Source: Micromonospora phytophila
Lineage (GTDB): Bacteria; Actinomycetota; Actinomycetes; Mycobacteriales; Micromonosporaceae
Direction of reading: 5' to 3'
Length of the DNA: 64,000 nt
Assembly (NCBI RefSeq): GCF_023656545.1
Contig: NZ_JAMOKF010000003.1
Coordinates: 18,842 to 82,841 of the forward strand
A program made the position numbers and the translations under genes. The notes under the pieces were generated by a model. That model saw only the letters and a program-made list of their open reading frames with translations. It had not been told where the DNA came from and made no database searches. Below are positions 42,743 through 51,288 of the stretch, in pieces (positions within the stretch are counted from its first letter, which is position 1; each line of letters opens with the position of its first letter).

Positions 42743-43304
42743 CCTGCTCAACCGGGACTTCACCGCCGCCCGGCCGAACCGTTGCTGGGTCGCGGACTTC
42801 ACCCACGTCGCCGCCTGGTCCGGCGTCGTCTACGTCGCGTTCGTCGTCTACGTCTACTCCCGGGCGATCGTGGGGTTGGTCCGCGGCGACGAACAACCGG
42901 ACCCCGCTGGTCCTGGCCGCCCGGGACATGGGGTTGTGGCGCCGAGACCGCGCCGGGCAGCCGGTCGGGGCGGGCCTGGTACATCACAGCGATGCGCCCA
43001 GTACACGTCGTTCCGGTTCACCACCCACCTGCTCGATGCCGGTATCGACGCCTCGATCGGCAGCGTCGGTGACGCCCTGGACAACGCGCTGATGGAGTCC
43101 ACCATCGGCCTCTACAAGACCGAGCTGATCAAGCCCCGAGGGCCGTGGCGCAGCCTCGCTCAGGTCGAACTGGCCAGCGCCGAGTGGGTCGACTGGTACA
43201 ACAACCAGCGCCTGCACTCAGCCATCGGGCACGTCACACCCACCGAATACGAATCGGTGTTCTCCGCTCAACCCCAGTCCAAGGTGGTTGGAGCCAACCG
43301 CTGA
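42715..43304 (+). pseudogene. IS3-family transposase OrfB, truncated and frameshifted
   Basis: Homology begins inside the gene (LRAADLLNRDFTAARPNRCW, VADFTHVAAWSGVVYVAFVV), shifts near 42880 to SAATNNRTPLVLAARDMGLW and HHSDA, shifts back near 43000 to YTSFRFTTHLLDAGIDASIG, DNALMESTIGLYKTELIK and RLHSAIGHVTPTEYESVF. The rve-domain D-D-E motifs can be followed but not in one frame. OrfA and the OrfB N-terminus are missing. GGTCTCCACAGAACCCGGGG just after the stop is a typical IS3-group right end. Confidence 0.88.
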
Positions 43305-43526
43305 GGTCTCCACAGAACCCGGGGCAGTTAATGGTCTTGGTCTTCGCCGACCTGGCGACGTGGTCCGCCGACGTCCGTCGCCGTTCGTAGCCTTGGCTGC
43401 TCGGTTGCCTGCTTGGTCTTGCGCCCACTGGTGGCTGCAGTCCCTTCCGGTACGGACTTTTGCAGGTCCTCCCAGCTAGGTTTGCCGTAGCCATGCGGTG
43501 CTTTGCAACTGTGGTGAGATGGCTCC

Positions 43527-44321
43527 ATGGTCACTCCTCGCGTCATCGCCACAGATCTCGACGGCACCCTCCTCCGCAGCGACTCGACGCTGTCTGACCG
43601 CACCCGCAAGGCACTGCGAATCACGCGAGCGGCTGGCGCGCGTGTGGTGGCGGCAAGTGCCCGCCCGGCCCGCGTCATCGAGGATCTCTTCGGGTCCGAG
43701 AGCCTCATCGACATGGCAATCTGTGGTAACGGGGCGGTGCGGTACGAGGTCGGCAGCCACAAGGTTCTGATCACTCACCCGCTGCGACAGGACGTGACGC
43801 AGCGGGTGATGGCGGATGTCTCGCGTCTGGTGCCGGAGGCGGGATTTGCCGTGGAGACCGGTTACCAGGTGCTCTTCGAACCCGGCTACCGCTACCGCCC
43901 GACGCTGGACAACGAACGGGTGCCCGTAGCGGCGCTCTCGGAACTCGTTGCCGACCAGTTGGTCAAGATCATGGTCTGGCTACCCGATCAGGACCCGGAT
44001 GCTGCCTGGACGCGGCTGCGTCCCAGTCTCGGTCAGTTCGTTGAATGCACATGGTCTGCTGAACGCGCGCCGCTGGAGATCGCCGCGCCAGGCGTATCCA
44101 AGGCTGCGGCCCTGGCCACGCTCTGCCAGGACTGGCGGGTCGATCCAGCCGAGGTGATCGCCTTCGGCGACGCTCCCAACGACCTACCCATGCTCGCATG
44201 GGCGGGCACCTCATACGCCGTCGCAAACGCACACGGCTCGGTGCTCGCGGCGGCAGCCAACCACACAGCCGGCAACGACGAGGACGGCGTTGCCCAGGTC
44301 CTGGAGGATCTCTTTGCCTAG
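43527..44321 (+). CDS. HAD-superfamily Cof-type phosphatase
   Basis: 264 aa. HAD motif I DLDGTLL at residues 10-16, motif II in VVAASARPARVIEDLF, motif III lysine in DQLVKIMVW/GVSKAAAL, and motif IV GDAPNDLPMLAWAG. C2B cap of the Cof subfamily (IIB), which dephosphorylates sugar phosphates or nucleotides. No ribosome site of note and no operon partner. Flanked by IS3 and IS630 remnants. Confidence 0.92.
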   Translation: MVTPRVIATDLDGTLLRSDSTLSDRTRKALRITRAAGARVVAASARPARVIEDLFGSESLIDMAICGNGAVRYEVGSHKVLITHPLRQDVTQRVMADVSRLVPEAGFAVETGYQVLFEPGYRYRPTLDNERVPVAALSELVADQLVKIMVWLPDQDPDAAWTRLRPSLGQFVECTWSAERAPLEIAAPGVSKAAALATLCQDWRVDPAEVIAFGDAPNDLPMLAWAGTSYAVANAHGSVLAAAANHTAGNDEDGVAQVLEDLFA

Positions 44322-44404
44322 TGGCGGCTGTTCCCCGGACACCGACACAAACGATCCGCCGCGTCGATGCCCGAGGGATCCTAGATCCTAGAGAGACGAA
44401 GGGC

Positions 44405-44700
44405 GGTGAGATAACGGCCCGGAACAAGGTCGAGTTGTGTTTCACCCCGACCTACGCCTCCTGGGCCAACCCGATCGAGGCACACTTCGGGCCGCTGCGC
44501 ACCTTCGTCATCGCCGGCTCCGATCACCCCAACCACACCGTCCTGGCCCGCGGCCTGCACGCCTACCTGCGCTGGCGCAACGCCAACGCCCGCCACCCCG
44601 ACGTCCTGGCCGCCAACGCCGCCACCGCCCCCGCATCCGCATCCGCATCCGCATCCGCAGCGAATGACACCGCCGCTGGTGCCAACCCGCCAGGCGAGCC
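44405..44700 (+). pseudogene. IS630-family transposase C-terminal remnant
   Basis: Reads ARNKVELCFTPTYASWANPI, EAHFGPLRTFVIAGSDHPNH and LHAYLRWRNANARHPDVLAA: the last DDE segment (the glutamate in IEAHF) and tail of an IS630-type transposase. The tail carries a run of alanine-serine codons produced by a hexanucleotide repeat. The rest of the 44322-44834 gap holds no gene. Confidence 0.8.
44631..44660. repeat. CCGCAT hexanucleotide repeat, five units
   Basis: Four exact CCGCAT units and one CCGCAG unit inside the IS630 remnant, encoding alternating Ala-Ser in that frame. A likely replication-slippage tract; no sign of function. Confidence 0.8.
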
Positions 44701-44802
44701 GCATAACCACCCCGGCCAACGTTTGGTCAGAGCACTAGCGGCGGTGTTGCTACCCGCGTCCCCGCGAAGCGACCCGTCGGCTTGGCTTGACTGCGGCGCA
44801 GC

Positions 44803-44821
44803 TGTAACAGAAAATGTTACG
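44803..44821. promoter_or_regulatory. Rrf2 operator 1 (own promoter)
   Basis: TGTAACA-N5-TGTTACG, 14 bases before the rrf2-type start. The same dyad with identical 5-base spacer occurs upstream of the NIPSNAP gene. Overlap with the ribosome-site region fits autorepression. Confidence 0.8.
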
Positions 44822-44834
44822 ACAAGGAGGGGTG

Positions 44835-45263
44835 ATGGCGGCGAACAGTCGATTGACCATCGCGACGCATGTGCTGACCTGGCTGGCGCTCGCGCAGCGC
44901 CGTGGTCAGGAGGTGCTGACCTCGGACCAGGTCGCAGCCAGCGTCAACACCAACCCCGTGATCATCCGGCGCAGCCTCGGTGACCTGCGGCGAGCCGGCC
45001 TGGTGGAGGTCCGCCACGGCGCTGGTGCAGGCTGGAGTCTGGCCCGCACGCCCGAGGAGATCACCCTGCTCCAGGTGTACGACGCGGTCGGGGCAGAGCC
45101 GCCGTTCGGCCTGCACCGCACCGAGCCCAATCTGGAGTGTCCGGTCGGCCGAGGCATCCGGCCCGCGCTGAGCGAGGCCTACGGTCGAGTTGAGCGGGTC
45201 ATCCGACGGGAGCTGGCGGATACGTCTATCGCCGACATGCTTCGCGAGACGTTGATGAGCTAG
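44835..45263 (+). CDS. Rrf2-family transcriptional regulator
   Basis: 142 aa from the ATG at 44835 with AAGGAGGGG upstream. Winged helix SRLTIATHVLTWLALAQRRG, DQVAASVNTNPVIIRRSLGD, AGWSLARTPEEITLLQVYDA. The region that holds three Fe-S cysteines in IscR/NsrR has only one cysteine (NLECPVG), so an iron-sulfur cluster of that type is unlikely; it belongs with YwnA/HypR-like thiol-switch or ligand-binding members. Two copies of one dyad, at its own promoter and before the NIPSNAP gene, point to a two-gene regulon. Confidence 0.92.
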   Translation: MAANSRLTIATHVLTWLALAQRRGQEVLTSDQVAASVNTNPVIIRRSLGDLRRAGLVEVRHGAGAGWSLARTPEEITLLQVYDAVGAEPPFGLHRTEPNLECPVGRGIRPALSEAYGRVERVIRRELADTSIADMLRETLMS

Positions 45264-45311
45264 TTGACGGTGCGGCGGTCGGATCTCGCCGCGCCCCACT
45301 GTGTCCGTTGT

Positions 45312-45330
45312 TGTAACAAAGATTGTTACA
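45312..45330. promoter_or_regulatory. Rrf2 operator 2 (NIPSNAP gene promoter)
   Basis: Perfect dyad TGTAACA-N5-TGTTACA, 23 bases before the NIPSNAP start and 49 after the rrf2 stop. It matches operator 1 in both half-sites and spacing (one base differs). Confidence 0.85.
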
Positions 45331-45353
45331 GCATTGAATGAGGAGTAGATCTG

Positions 45354-46091
45354 ATGGAAGCCGCACGGTGTCCGATCGTCGAACTACGGCAGTACACGCT
45401 GCACCCGGGACAGCGCGACATGCTGATCGACCTGTTCGACCTGGAGTTTGTCGAGACCCAGGAGGCGACGGGCATGACCGTCCTGGGGCAGTTCCGCGAC
45501 CTGGACGACCCCGACCGGTTCGTCTGGCTGCGTGGCTTTGAAGACATGCCGCGCCGCGCGGAGGCGCTGGGGAGCTTTTACGGCGGGCCGGTCTGGCAGG
45601 CGCACCGCGACGAGGCGAACGCGACGATGATCGACTCCGATGACGTACTGCTGCTGCGGCCAGCCTCGGCGCGGGGCGGGTTCCCGGTGCCGGTGGACGC
45701 CCGGCCAGCGCCCGGCCAGCCGTCGGTATTCCCGCCGTCGCTCGTCCTGGCCACAATCTGGCACGGCGTCGGCCCATTCGACACTGCGTTCCTTGAGTTC
45801 TTCGAGCGGCGAGTCCGGCCCGTGCTCGCCGAGACCGGCGGTGAGCCACTGGCGTATCTGCAGTCGGAACACGCCCCGAACACCTTCCCGGCGCTGCCAG
45901 TGCGGACCGGCGAGGAGGTCTTCGTGTGGTTCACACGGTTCGCCGACGAAGGTCGGTTCGACGATCATCTGGATCGCCTGCAGCGCTCGGAACGCTGGTC
46001 CGAGGGGGTGCTGCCCATCCTTTCAGAGCGGTGGGTTAGGACGTCGCAACGGCTGCGGCTAGCGCCCACCGAGCGGTCACTGCTGAGGTGA
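45354..46091 (+). CDS. NIPSNAP-domain protein
   Basis: 245 aa. N-terminal NIPSNAP/dimeric alpha-beta barrel (IVELRQYTLHPGQRDMLIDL, FRDLDDPDRFVWLRGFEDMP, VWQAHRDEANATMIDSDDVL) and a second, weaker copy in the C-terminal half (FFERRVRPVLAETGGEPLAY, EEVFVWFTRFADEGRFDDHL). GAGGAG lies upstream of the ATG. Bacterial NIPSNAP proteins are monooxygenase-like or heme-binding folds of mostly unknown activity. Predicted target of the adjacent Rrf2 regulator. Confidence 0.9.
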   Translation: MEAARCPIVELRQYTLHPGQRDMLIDLFDLEFVETQEATGMTVLGQFRDLDDPDRFVWLRGFEDMPRRAEALGSFYGGPVWQAHRDEANATMIDSDDVLLLRPASARGGFPVPVDARPAPGQPSVFPPSLVLATIWHGVGPFDTAFLEFFERRVRPVLAETGGEPLAYLQSEHAPNTFPALPVRTGEEVFVWFTRFADEGRFDDHLDRLQRSERWSEGVLPILSERWVRTSQRLRLAPTERSLLR

Positions 46092-46179
46092 GCGCCAAGG
46101 GGTGGCCGGCGGGGCGAAGTCAGACTCGTCGCCATCACCCGCTCCCGCCCACCCGCGCGAGACCTCGCCGCACGCCGCA

Positions 46180-46275
46180 AGCCAGCGGCGACGGCCGCCT
46201 GAAAGCCCTCCACGTCCTCAAGCGGCGCCTCTCCGACGTCGTCTACCAAGCGCTACGGGCCGACCTCGTCGCCCG
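46180..46275 (+). pseudogene. IS110-family transposase C-terminal remnant
   Basis: Reads SGDGRLKALHVLKRRLSDVV-YQALRADL, the typical ending of IS110 transposases (xALRxLKRRLSDxxYRxLxxD). The rest of 46092-46429 holds nothing else I recognise. Different in sequence from the IS110 copy at 62-63 kb. Confidence 0.65.
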
Positions 46276-46429
46276 CCAAGTCGCCGCTTGCCAGAGGAGC
46301 AATTTACAGTCCTCTCGCGGGCAACGACTCTGCTCTTGATTCACCAACGATCCGTGGCTCATCGCGCCCGTCCGATGAGCCACGGAAGTGTCTTCCAACA
46401 CGGTTCGCGCCAACACGGGGCCTGTGGAT

Positions 46430-47071
46430 CTAACGGTGTTCCCGCCGGCGGCCCCGGAGCCAGCGCACCACCTCCACCAACAGGGTCACCGTCAGGGCGA
46501 GACCGAGCCCGAGCAGCAGCCCCCGGGCCGGGTCCCGCTCGAAGGCGAGCCCGCCGAGGTAGCCCACCAGCGCGGAGTAGATGCCCCACGAGACGGCGGC
46601 GACCGCGTCGAAGGCGAGGAACCGCCGCCGGGGGAAGCTGGCCGCGCCCATGGTGAGGGTGACCGCGGTCCGGCCGCCGGGAATGTACCGGGCGACGGTG
46701 AGGATCAGTCCACCTCGGACGGTGATGCCGCGCCGGGCCCAGTCGATCGCGGCGCGACGTCGGCCGTGGTCGGGCAGGCGCGCGAGCAGGCGGCTGCCGC
46801 CGTGCCGGCCGAGGGCGTACGAGATGTGGTCGCCGACCAGCGCGCCGGCCGCCGCGACCGCGATCACGGTCAGCAGGTCGGGTTGCCCGGTCGCGGCGAA
46901 CACCCCGGCGGTGATAACTGCGGTCTCGCTCGGCACCGCCGGGAAGAAGCCGTCGATCACCGCGATCGCGAAGATCGCCAGGTAGACCCAGGGTGAGGAC
47001 ATGGTCTGGTGGAGCAGGTCGAGCACGGATTGCATACGCCCGATGCTGGTGCCGGCGCCCGTGGACGCCAT
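46430..47071 (-). CDS. DedA-family membrane protein
   Basis: 213 aa (an ATG at 47035 is the other possible start). Four to five helices with DedA landmarks: FAIAVIDGFFPAVPSETAVI (the FxPxxPSE motif), AAAGALVGDHISYALGRHGG, GGLILTVARYIPGGRTAVTL (RxIPxxR) and AASFPRRRFLAFDAVAAVSW. DedA proteins take part in lipid scrambling and envelope homeostasis. A C-terminal piece of a second DedA gene lies on the other strand at 47.8 kb. Confidence 0.92.
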   Translation of the reverse strand: MASTGAGTSIGRMQSVLDLLHQTMSSPWVYLAIFAIAVIDGFFPAVPSETAVITAGVFAATGQPDLLTVIAVAAAGALVGDHISYALGRHGGSRLLARLPDHGRRRAAIDWARRGITVRGGLILTVARYIPGGRTAVTLTMGAASFPRRRFLAFDAVAAVSWGIYSALVGYLGGLAFERDPARGLLLGLGLALTVTLLVEVVRWLRGRRREHR

Positions 47072-47177
47072 CGGCCGTGCGTCACTCCGGTGCCGCTACT
47101 TAAGTAGCCTTCGCCCCCGACCCCGGCTCAGGGCCCACCCCGACCGCGCCCGGTCGCCCGGCCCGCCGTCGGCGGTA

Positions 47178-47832
47178 CGTGAAGATCGACGACGAGTTGA
47201 AGACGTCACCCCAGCTCAACCGGTGGCGGCCGACGGTCGGCATCACCCCGAAAATCACCGATGCCGAGCTGATCACCCTCGCGGTGATGCAGTCACTGCT
47301 GGGCTACCACAAGGAAGCCCGCTAGATCCGCTACGCAGCCAAGGAACTGATCCACCTGTTCCCCGACCTACCCAAGCAGCCCGGATACAACAAACGACTG
47401 CGGACCCTGACCCCGCAGATCGCTCATGTCATTCGGGTCCTGACCCTGGACACCGACCTGTGGCGGCACCCGATACGCATCGCCGACTCCACCCCTGTGG
47501 AGTGCGGACGCCCCCGTGAGACCGTCAAACGTTCCGACCTGACGGGCTGGGCCAGCTACGGCTACTGCGCCTCGCACTCACGTCAATTCTGGGGATTACG
47601 CCTGCACCTGGTCACCACCGTGCACGGGCTCCCCGTCGCGTTCGCCTTGACCACCGCCAAGACCGACGAACGCGAGATACTCGTCGACCTGTTCGACCTG
47701 GACAACGACGGCCTGCTGACCCACCCCGACGGGCTCATCCTGATCGTGGACAAGGGCCACCGCGACGCCGCCACCGAACGGTTGCTACCCCTCACGACTT
47801 TGCCGTCTCGGCGGGCTGGCCTTTCAGCGTGA
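47178..47832 (+). pseudogene. IS982-family transposase, nonsense mutation and 3-prime truncation
   Basis: Reads VKIDDELKTSPQLNRWRPTV, TDAELITLAVMQSLLGYHKE, an in-frame TAG near 47323, then YAAKELIHLFPDLPKQPGYN, IADSTPVECGRPRETVKRSD (first D), YGYCASHSRQFWGLRLHLVT and LILIVDKGHRDAATERLLPL (second D). The end with the catalytic E is missing; the join at about 47795 runs into a DedA gene tail. The missing C-terminus type is found 2 kb away on the other strand (49845-49930). Confidence 0.88.
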
Positions 47833-47960
47833 CCCGCTCAAGGGCGTGCTGGCCGGCCTCGGCGTGTCGGTGGCGATCACGCTGCTGCTGCTGGAGACGG
47901 TTCGCTTGCTGCGGCACCGGGCACACCGCTCCGTCGCCCACCGCTGCGGCCGCGTCAGAG
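47801..47960 (+). pseudogene. DedA-family C-terminal remnant
   Basis: Reads LGGLAFQRDPLKGVLAGLGV and SVAITLLLLETVRLLRHRAH, matching the last helix and tail of the DedA protein encoded at 46430 (GGLAFERDPARGLLLGLGLA). All earlier parts were lost at the junction with the IS982 remnant. It is convergent with the response regulator gene. Confidence 0.8.
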
Positions 47961-48596
47961 CAGGTCGGCGTCGTGGACCAGGATCGCCACCTGCACCCGG
48001 TTGGCCATCCCGAGCTTGGCCAACGCCCGGCTGACGTGCGCCTTGACCGTGGCCTCGCTCATCGTCAGGTGACGAGCGATCTCGGCGTTCGCGTGCCCGC
48101 GCGCGACCTCCCGGACGATCTCCAGCTCGCGGCCGGTGAGCTGATCGAGCCGCCGCCGGGCGGCGTCCTGCCGGGCCGGGCCCCGCTCAGCGAAGGAGTC
48201 GATCAGCCGCCGGGTCACCGTCGGCGCCAACATCGCGTTGCCGGCGGCCACCGTCCGCACCGCGGCGGCGAGTTCCCGGGGCGGGGTGTCCTTCAGCAGG
48301 AAACCGACCGCCCCGGCCCGCAGCGCCCGGTGCACGTACTCGTCCCGGTCGAAGGTGGTCAGCATGATGACCTTCGCGCCGGCGGCGACGATCTCCGGCG
48401 CGGCGGCCAGCCCGTCGGTGCCCGGCATCCGGACGTCGAGCAGGACCACGTCGGGGTGGAGCCGGCGGGTCTCGACCAGCGCCGCAGCCCCGTCCGCTGC
48501 CTCGCCGACCACGGTGATGCCCTGGTCCGCCTCGAGGATCAGCCGCAGGCCGGAGCGGACCAGGTGCTCGTCGTCGACGACCAGGACCCGGATCAC
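47955..48596 (-). CDS. NarL/LuxR-type response regulator
   Basis: 213 aa from a GTG at 48596 (GGAGG upstream). Receiver domain with the phosphoacceptor Asp54 in LLDVRMPG, acidic pair DDE at 8-10, and the LKDTPPRELAAAV segment; C-terminal LuxR HTH (LTGRELEIVREVARGHANAE, TVKAHVSRALAKLGMANRVQ). Overlaps the histidine kinase gene by 4 bases; the two form a two-component system. DNA targets unknown, DedA being the nearest candidate. Confidence 0.94.
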   Translation of the reverse strand: MIRVLVVDDEHLVRSGLRLILEADQGITVVGEAADGAAALVETRRLHPDVVLLDVRMPGTDGLAAAPEIVAAGAKVIMLTTFDRDEYVHRALRAGAVGFLLKDTPPRELAAAVRTVAAGNAMLAPTVTRRLIDSFAERGPARQDAARRRLDQLTGRELEIVREVARGHANAEIARHLTMSEATVKAHVSRALAKLGMANRVQVAILVHDADLL

Positions 48597-49813
48597 GACA
48601 CCTCCTCGACTGGGATCAGCGCCCGGACTCGAAAGCCGCCGTCGCGTGGGCCGGCCTCCAACCGGCCGCCCAGCAACTCCACCCGTTCCCGCAGGCCGAC
48701 CAGGCCCAGCCCCGCGCCGGGCAGCGCCGGCCCACCGGTCGACGGGCCGTTGTACACGTCGACCTCGATCCCGCCAGTGACGTACCGCAGGCTGACCGTG
48801 GTCTCGGCATCGGCCGCGTGCTTGTGGACGTTGGTCAGCGCCTCCTGCACCACCCGGTGCACCGTCCGCCCGACGGCCGCCGGCAGCGGGCGCGGATCGC
48901 CCTCGTCCCGCCGGTGCACCCGGAGCCCGGCGGCGCGCGACTCCCGGAGCAGCCCGTCCAACCCGTCCAGCCCGGGCAGCGGGGCCGTGTCCGTTGCCGT
49001 GGCCTGATCGGCACGTGGAGCCGGGCCGGTGCCAACGGCGGCACCATCGACGGCAGGCGCCGCGGTCTGGCGCAGGACGCCGAGCACCTCCCGCAGGTCG
49101 GTGAGGGCCTGCCGACCGGTGGATCGGATCAGCGCCGCCGCCTCGACGGTAGCCGGGTCGGCGCCGGTCACCTCCAGCGCCCCGGCGTGCACCACCATCA
49201 GCGAGACCCGATGTGCCACCACGTCGTGCATCTCCCGGGCGATCCGGGCCCGCTCCTCGGCCCGGGCCCGCTCGGCGCGGGCCTCCTGCTCGCGCTCCAA
49301 CCGCTCGGCCCGGTCCCGCAGAGCGGCCAGGGCGTCCCGCCGCGCCCGGATCCAGAGCCCGACGATCAGCGGGAGGAGGAGCAGCCAGGCGAAGAGCGCC
49401 GCCGCGTTGGCCGGGGTGGCGGTGGTCAGCCGGCGCTCCCCGCCGACAGCCACCCCGACCAGCACTCCGACGCCCGCGACCAGGGCGGCGCCGACCAGGT
49501 AGCCGAGCAGCCGTCGGCGGTCGCGCAGCCGGAGGCCCGCCTGCCAGGAAGCGACCACCGCCGCCGGCCAGGCGGCCAGCACGAGCCACCCGACGGCGGC
49601 CATCGTGAACAGCGGCCAACGGCGAGCCCGGACCGCGCCGGCGGCCCACCCCGAAGCCACGGCCACGACGAGAACCAACACCCTGGGCAGCGGCGAGCGG
49701 ACCCCGACCGCACCCGTCGCCGACCCCCAGACCGCGGCGGCGACCAGCACGGCGAGCACGAGAGGCGCGTACCGCTGCACGGCCCGCCGGAACACGACGG
49801 CGCGGGAGGTCAC
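48593..49813 (-). CDS. Sensor histidine kinase, HisKA_3 type
   Basis: 406 aa. Five or so N-terminal helices to about residue 155 (no large outer loop), then HisKA_3 with the phospho-His196 in AREMHDVVAHRVSLMVVHAG, and HATPase_c (VVQEALTNVHKHAADAETTV N-box, GAGLGLVGLRERVELLGGRL G-box). Membrane-intrinsic sensor, as for cell-envelope or membrane stress kinases. Translationally coupled to the response regulator. Confidence 0.94.
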   Translation of the reverse strand: MTSRAVVFRRAVQRYAPLVLAVLVAAAVWGSATGAVGVRSPLPRVLVLVVAVASGWAAGAVRARRWPLFTMAAVGWLVLAAWPAAVVASWQAGLRLRDRRRLLGYLVGAALVAGVGVLVGVAVGGERRLTTATPANAAALFAWLLLLPLIVGLWIRARRDALAALRDRAERLEREQEARAERARAEERARIAREMHDVVAHRVSLMVVHAGALEVTGADPATVEAAALIRSTGRQALTDLREVLGVLRQTAAPAVDGAAVGTGPAPRADQATATDTAPLPGLDGLDGLLRESRAAGLRVHRRDEGDPRPLPAAVGRTVHRVVQEALTNVHKHAADAETTVSLRYVTGGIEVDVYNGPSTGGPALPGAGLGLVGLRERVELLGGRLEAGPRDGGFRVRALIPVEEVS

Positions 49814-49844
49814 GTCCCGAGCCTAGACGATCTATTCCAAGGGG

Positions 49845-49930
49845 TCAGTGGTCGAACGCGATCAGGGATCATAGGACTGGCTGGCTGGTGTGCCAGTTGT
49901 GCCAGATCACGGCGGTCAACGCGAGGATGC
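49845..49930 (-). pseudogene. IS982-family transposase C-terminal remnant
   Basis: Reverse strand reads IRVLQRILALTAVIWHNWHT then SQPVL, a TGA, and SLIAFDH with a stop at 49845. This is the IS982 tail (LQRILALTAAIWHNxxTGQPVLRSLxAYDH). It lies just upstream of the histidine kinase gene on the same strand, opposite in direction to the IS982 N-terminal part at 47.2 kb. Confidence 0.75.
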
Positions 49931-49944
49931 GTTGCAGGACGCGT

Positions 49945-50349
49945 ATGACCACGGTCCGGCATGCTCTGGTAACCGTGGTCGCGGCGGCGGTCTGGGCGGT
50001 CGTCGCTGGTTACCGCTCGTACGCGGCGATCGGTGAGTGGGTCGCTGATCTACCCGCTGATACCGCGGCTGCGCTGGGGATCGACGCAGACCGGCGGCCG
50101 TCAGAGGCCATGATCCGCAGGTTGTTGCAGGCCCTGGACCCCGATCGGCTGGCCGCGGTGATCGGTGCCTGGCTCGCCACACAGCTGCCCGCGCCGCCAG
50201 CGGGAACACGCCGGGTGATCGCCGTGGATGGCAAGACGTTGCGTGGCTCCCGCACCAGCGACACGGTCGCCCGGCACGTCTTCGCCGCCGCCGACCAGAC
50301 CACCGGTGTCGTGCTGGCCAGCACCGACGTCGTCGGACTTGCGACGTGA
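49945..50349 (+). pseudogene. ISAs1-family transposase remnant
   Basis: 134 codons: MTTVRHALVTVVAAAVWAVV, AGYRSYAAIGEWVADLPADT, MIRRLLQALDPDRLAAVIGA and RRVIAVDGKTLRGSRTSDTV, then HVFAAADQTTGVVLASTDVV and a stop. The N-terminal domain and the first DDE aspartate (VDGKTLRGS) remain; the C-terminal 60 percent is missing. The rest up to 50589 shows nothing further. Confidence 0.85.
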
Positions 50350-50589
50350 ACGAACTGGGAGACTTCCGCGTTCGTTCAGCCCAGGCGCATACCGGATCTG
50401 ATCAGGCACTCGTCGCCACTATCTGCGGCTGACGCGGGCAGCCGGTCCCCGTCGTCGCGTCACCAGCGGTCGCACCGCGGTGGCCAGCCTCCTGCCGTGG
50501 CTGCGGGTCGGCGGAGGTTTACGCGGCGCGCGGAATCGCTCACAGCGCAACCCCGTGGCGGGCGACGCCGCGCACAGTACGTTCGCGGC

Positions 50590-51288
50590 ATGGAGACGAT
50601 CGAACTACTGCCCGACCTGCACTTACTCCGCTTTCCAGTCGGCCAGGCGTACCTCTGGCGGGACACCGACTCGCTCACCCTGATCGACACCGGGCCAGCC
50701 GGTTCCGGCGAGCACATCGCCGCCGCCATCCAGCGTCTCGGCACACCGGACCAGCTGCGTCAGATCGTCCTCACCCACTTCCACGACGACCACGCGGGCT
50801 CCGCCGCCGAGGTCGCCGCCTGGCACGGCGCCCCGGTGCTGGCGCACCGCCTCGACGCCCCCGTGATCCGTACGGAGGCGCCGGGGCCGCCGCCGAACTT
50901 CACCGACCAGGAGCGGGTGCTGCACGCGCAGATCGCCTCCGACCTGCCGGCGGCGCCGCCCTGCCGGGTGGACCGTGAACTGGAGGACGGCGACGTGATC
51001 GACTTCGGCGGCGGCGCCCAGGTGGTCTGGGGACCGGGCCACACCGACGGCAGCATCGGCCTGCATGTGCCGAGCTCCCGCGTGCTGTTCACCGGCGACA
51101 CCGTGGCCAGCTGGGAGGGACAGGTGATCTTCGGGGTGTTCCACATCGACCGGACGCGCGCGGCGGAGTCGTTCCGCCGGTTCGCGAATCTGGACGTGGA
51201 CATCGCCTGTTTCGGTCACGGCGACCCGGTGCGGTCCGACGCGTCGGCGGCGCTGCGGGCGGCAGCGGCGGAACAGCTCACCGAATGA
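50590..51288 (+). CDS. MBL-fold metallo-hydrolase
   Basis: 232 aa from the ATG at 50590. The zinc motif HFHDDHAG gives H63, H65, D67 and H68; further ligands lie in GPGHTDGSIGLHV, LFTGDTVA and the late CFGHGDP. Glyoxalase II/lactonase-like member; possible substrates are thioesters, lactones or similar. No ribosome site; GCACAGTACGTT just upstream may be a promoter for a near-leaderless transcript. Isolated between transposon remnants. Confidence 0.9.
   Translation: METIELLPDLHLLRFPVGQAYLWRDTDSLTLIDTGPAGSGEHIAAAIQRLGTPDQLRQIVLTHFHDDHAGSAAEVAAWHGAPVLAHRLDAPVIRTEAPGPPPNFTDQERVLHAQIASDLPAAPPCRVDRELEDGDVIDFGGGAQVVWGPGHTDGSIGLHVPSSRVLFTGDTVASWEGQVIFGVFHIDRTRAAESFRRFANLDVDIACFGHGDPVRSDASAALRAAAAEQLTE

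Noticed and set aside
43328..43527. Small reverse frame KPSWEDLQKSVPEGTAATSG
   Set aside because: Unrecognised, lies between an IS3 end and the HAD gene start, with no ribosome site; support is too weak to call a gene.
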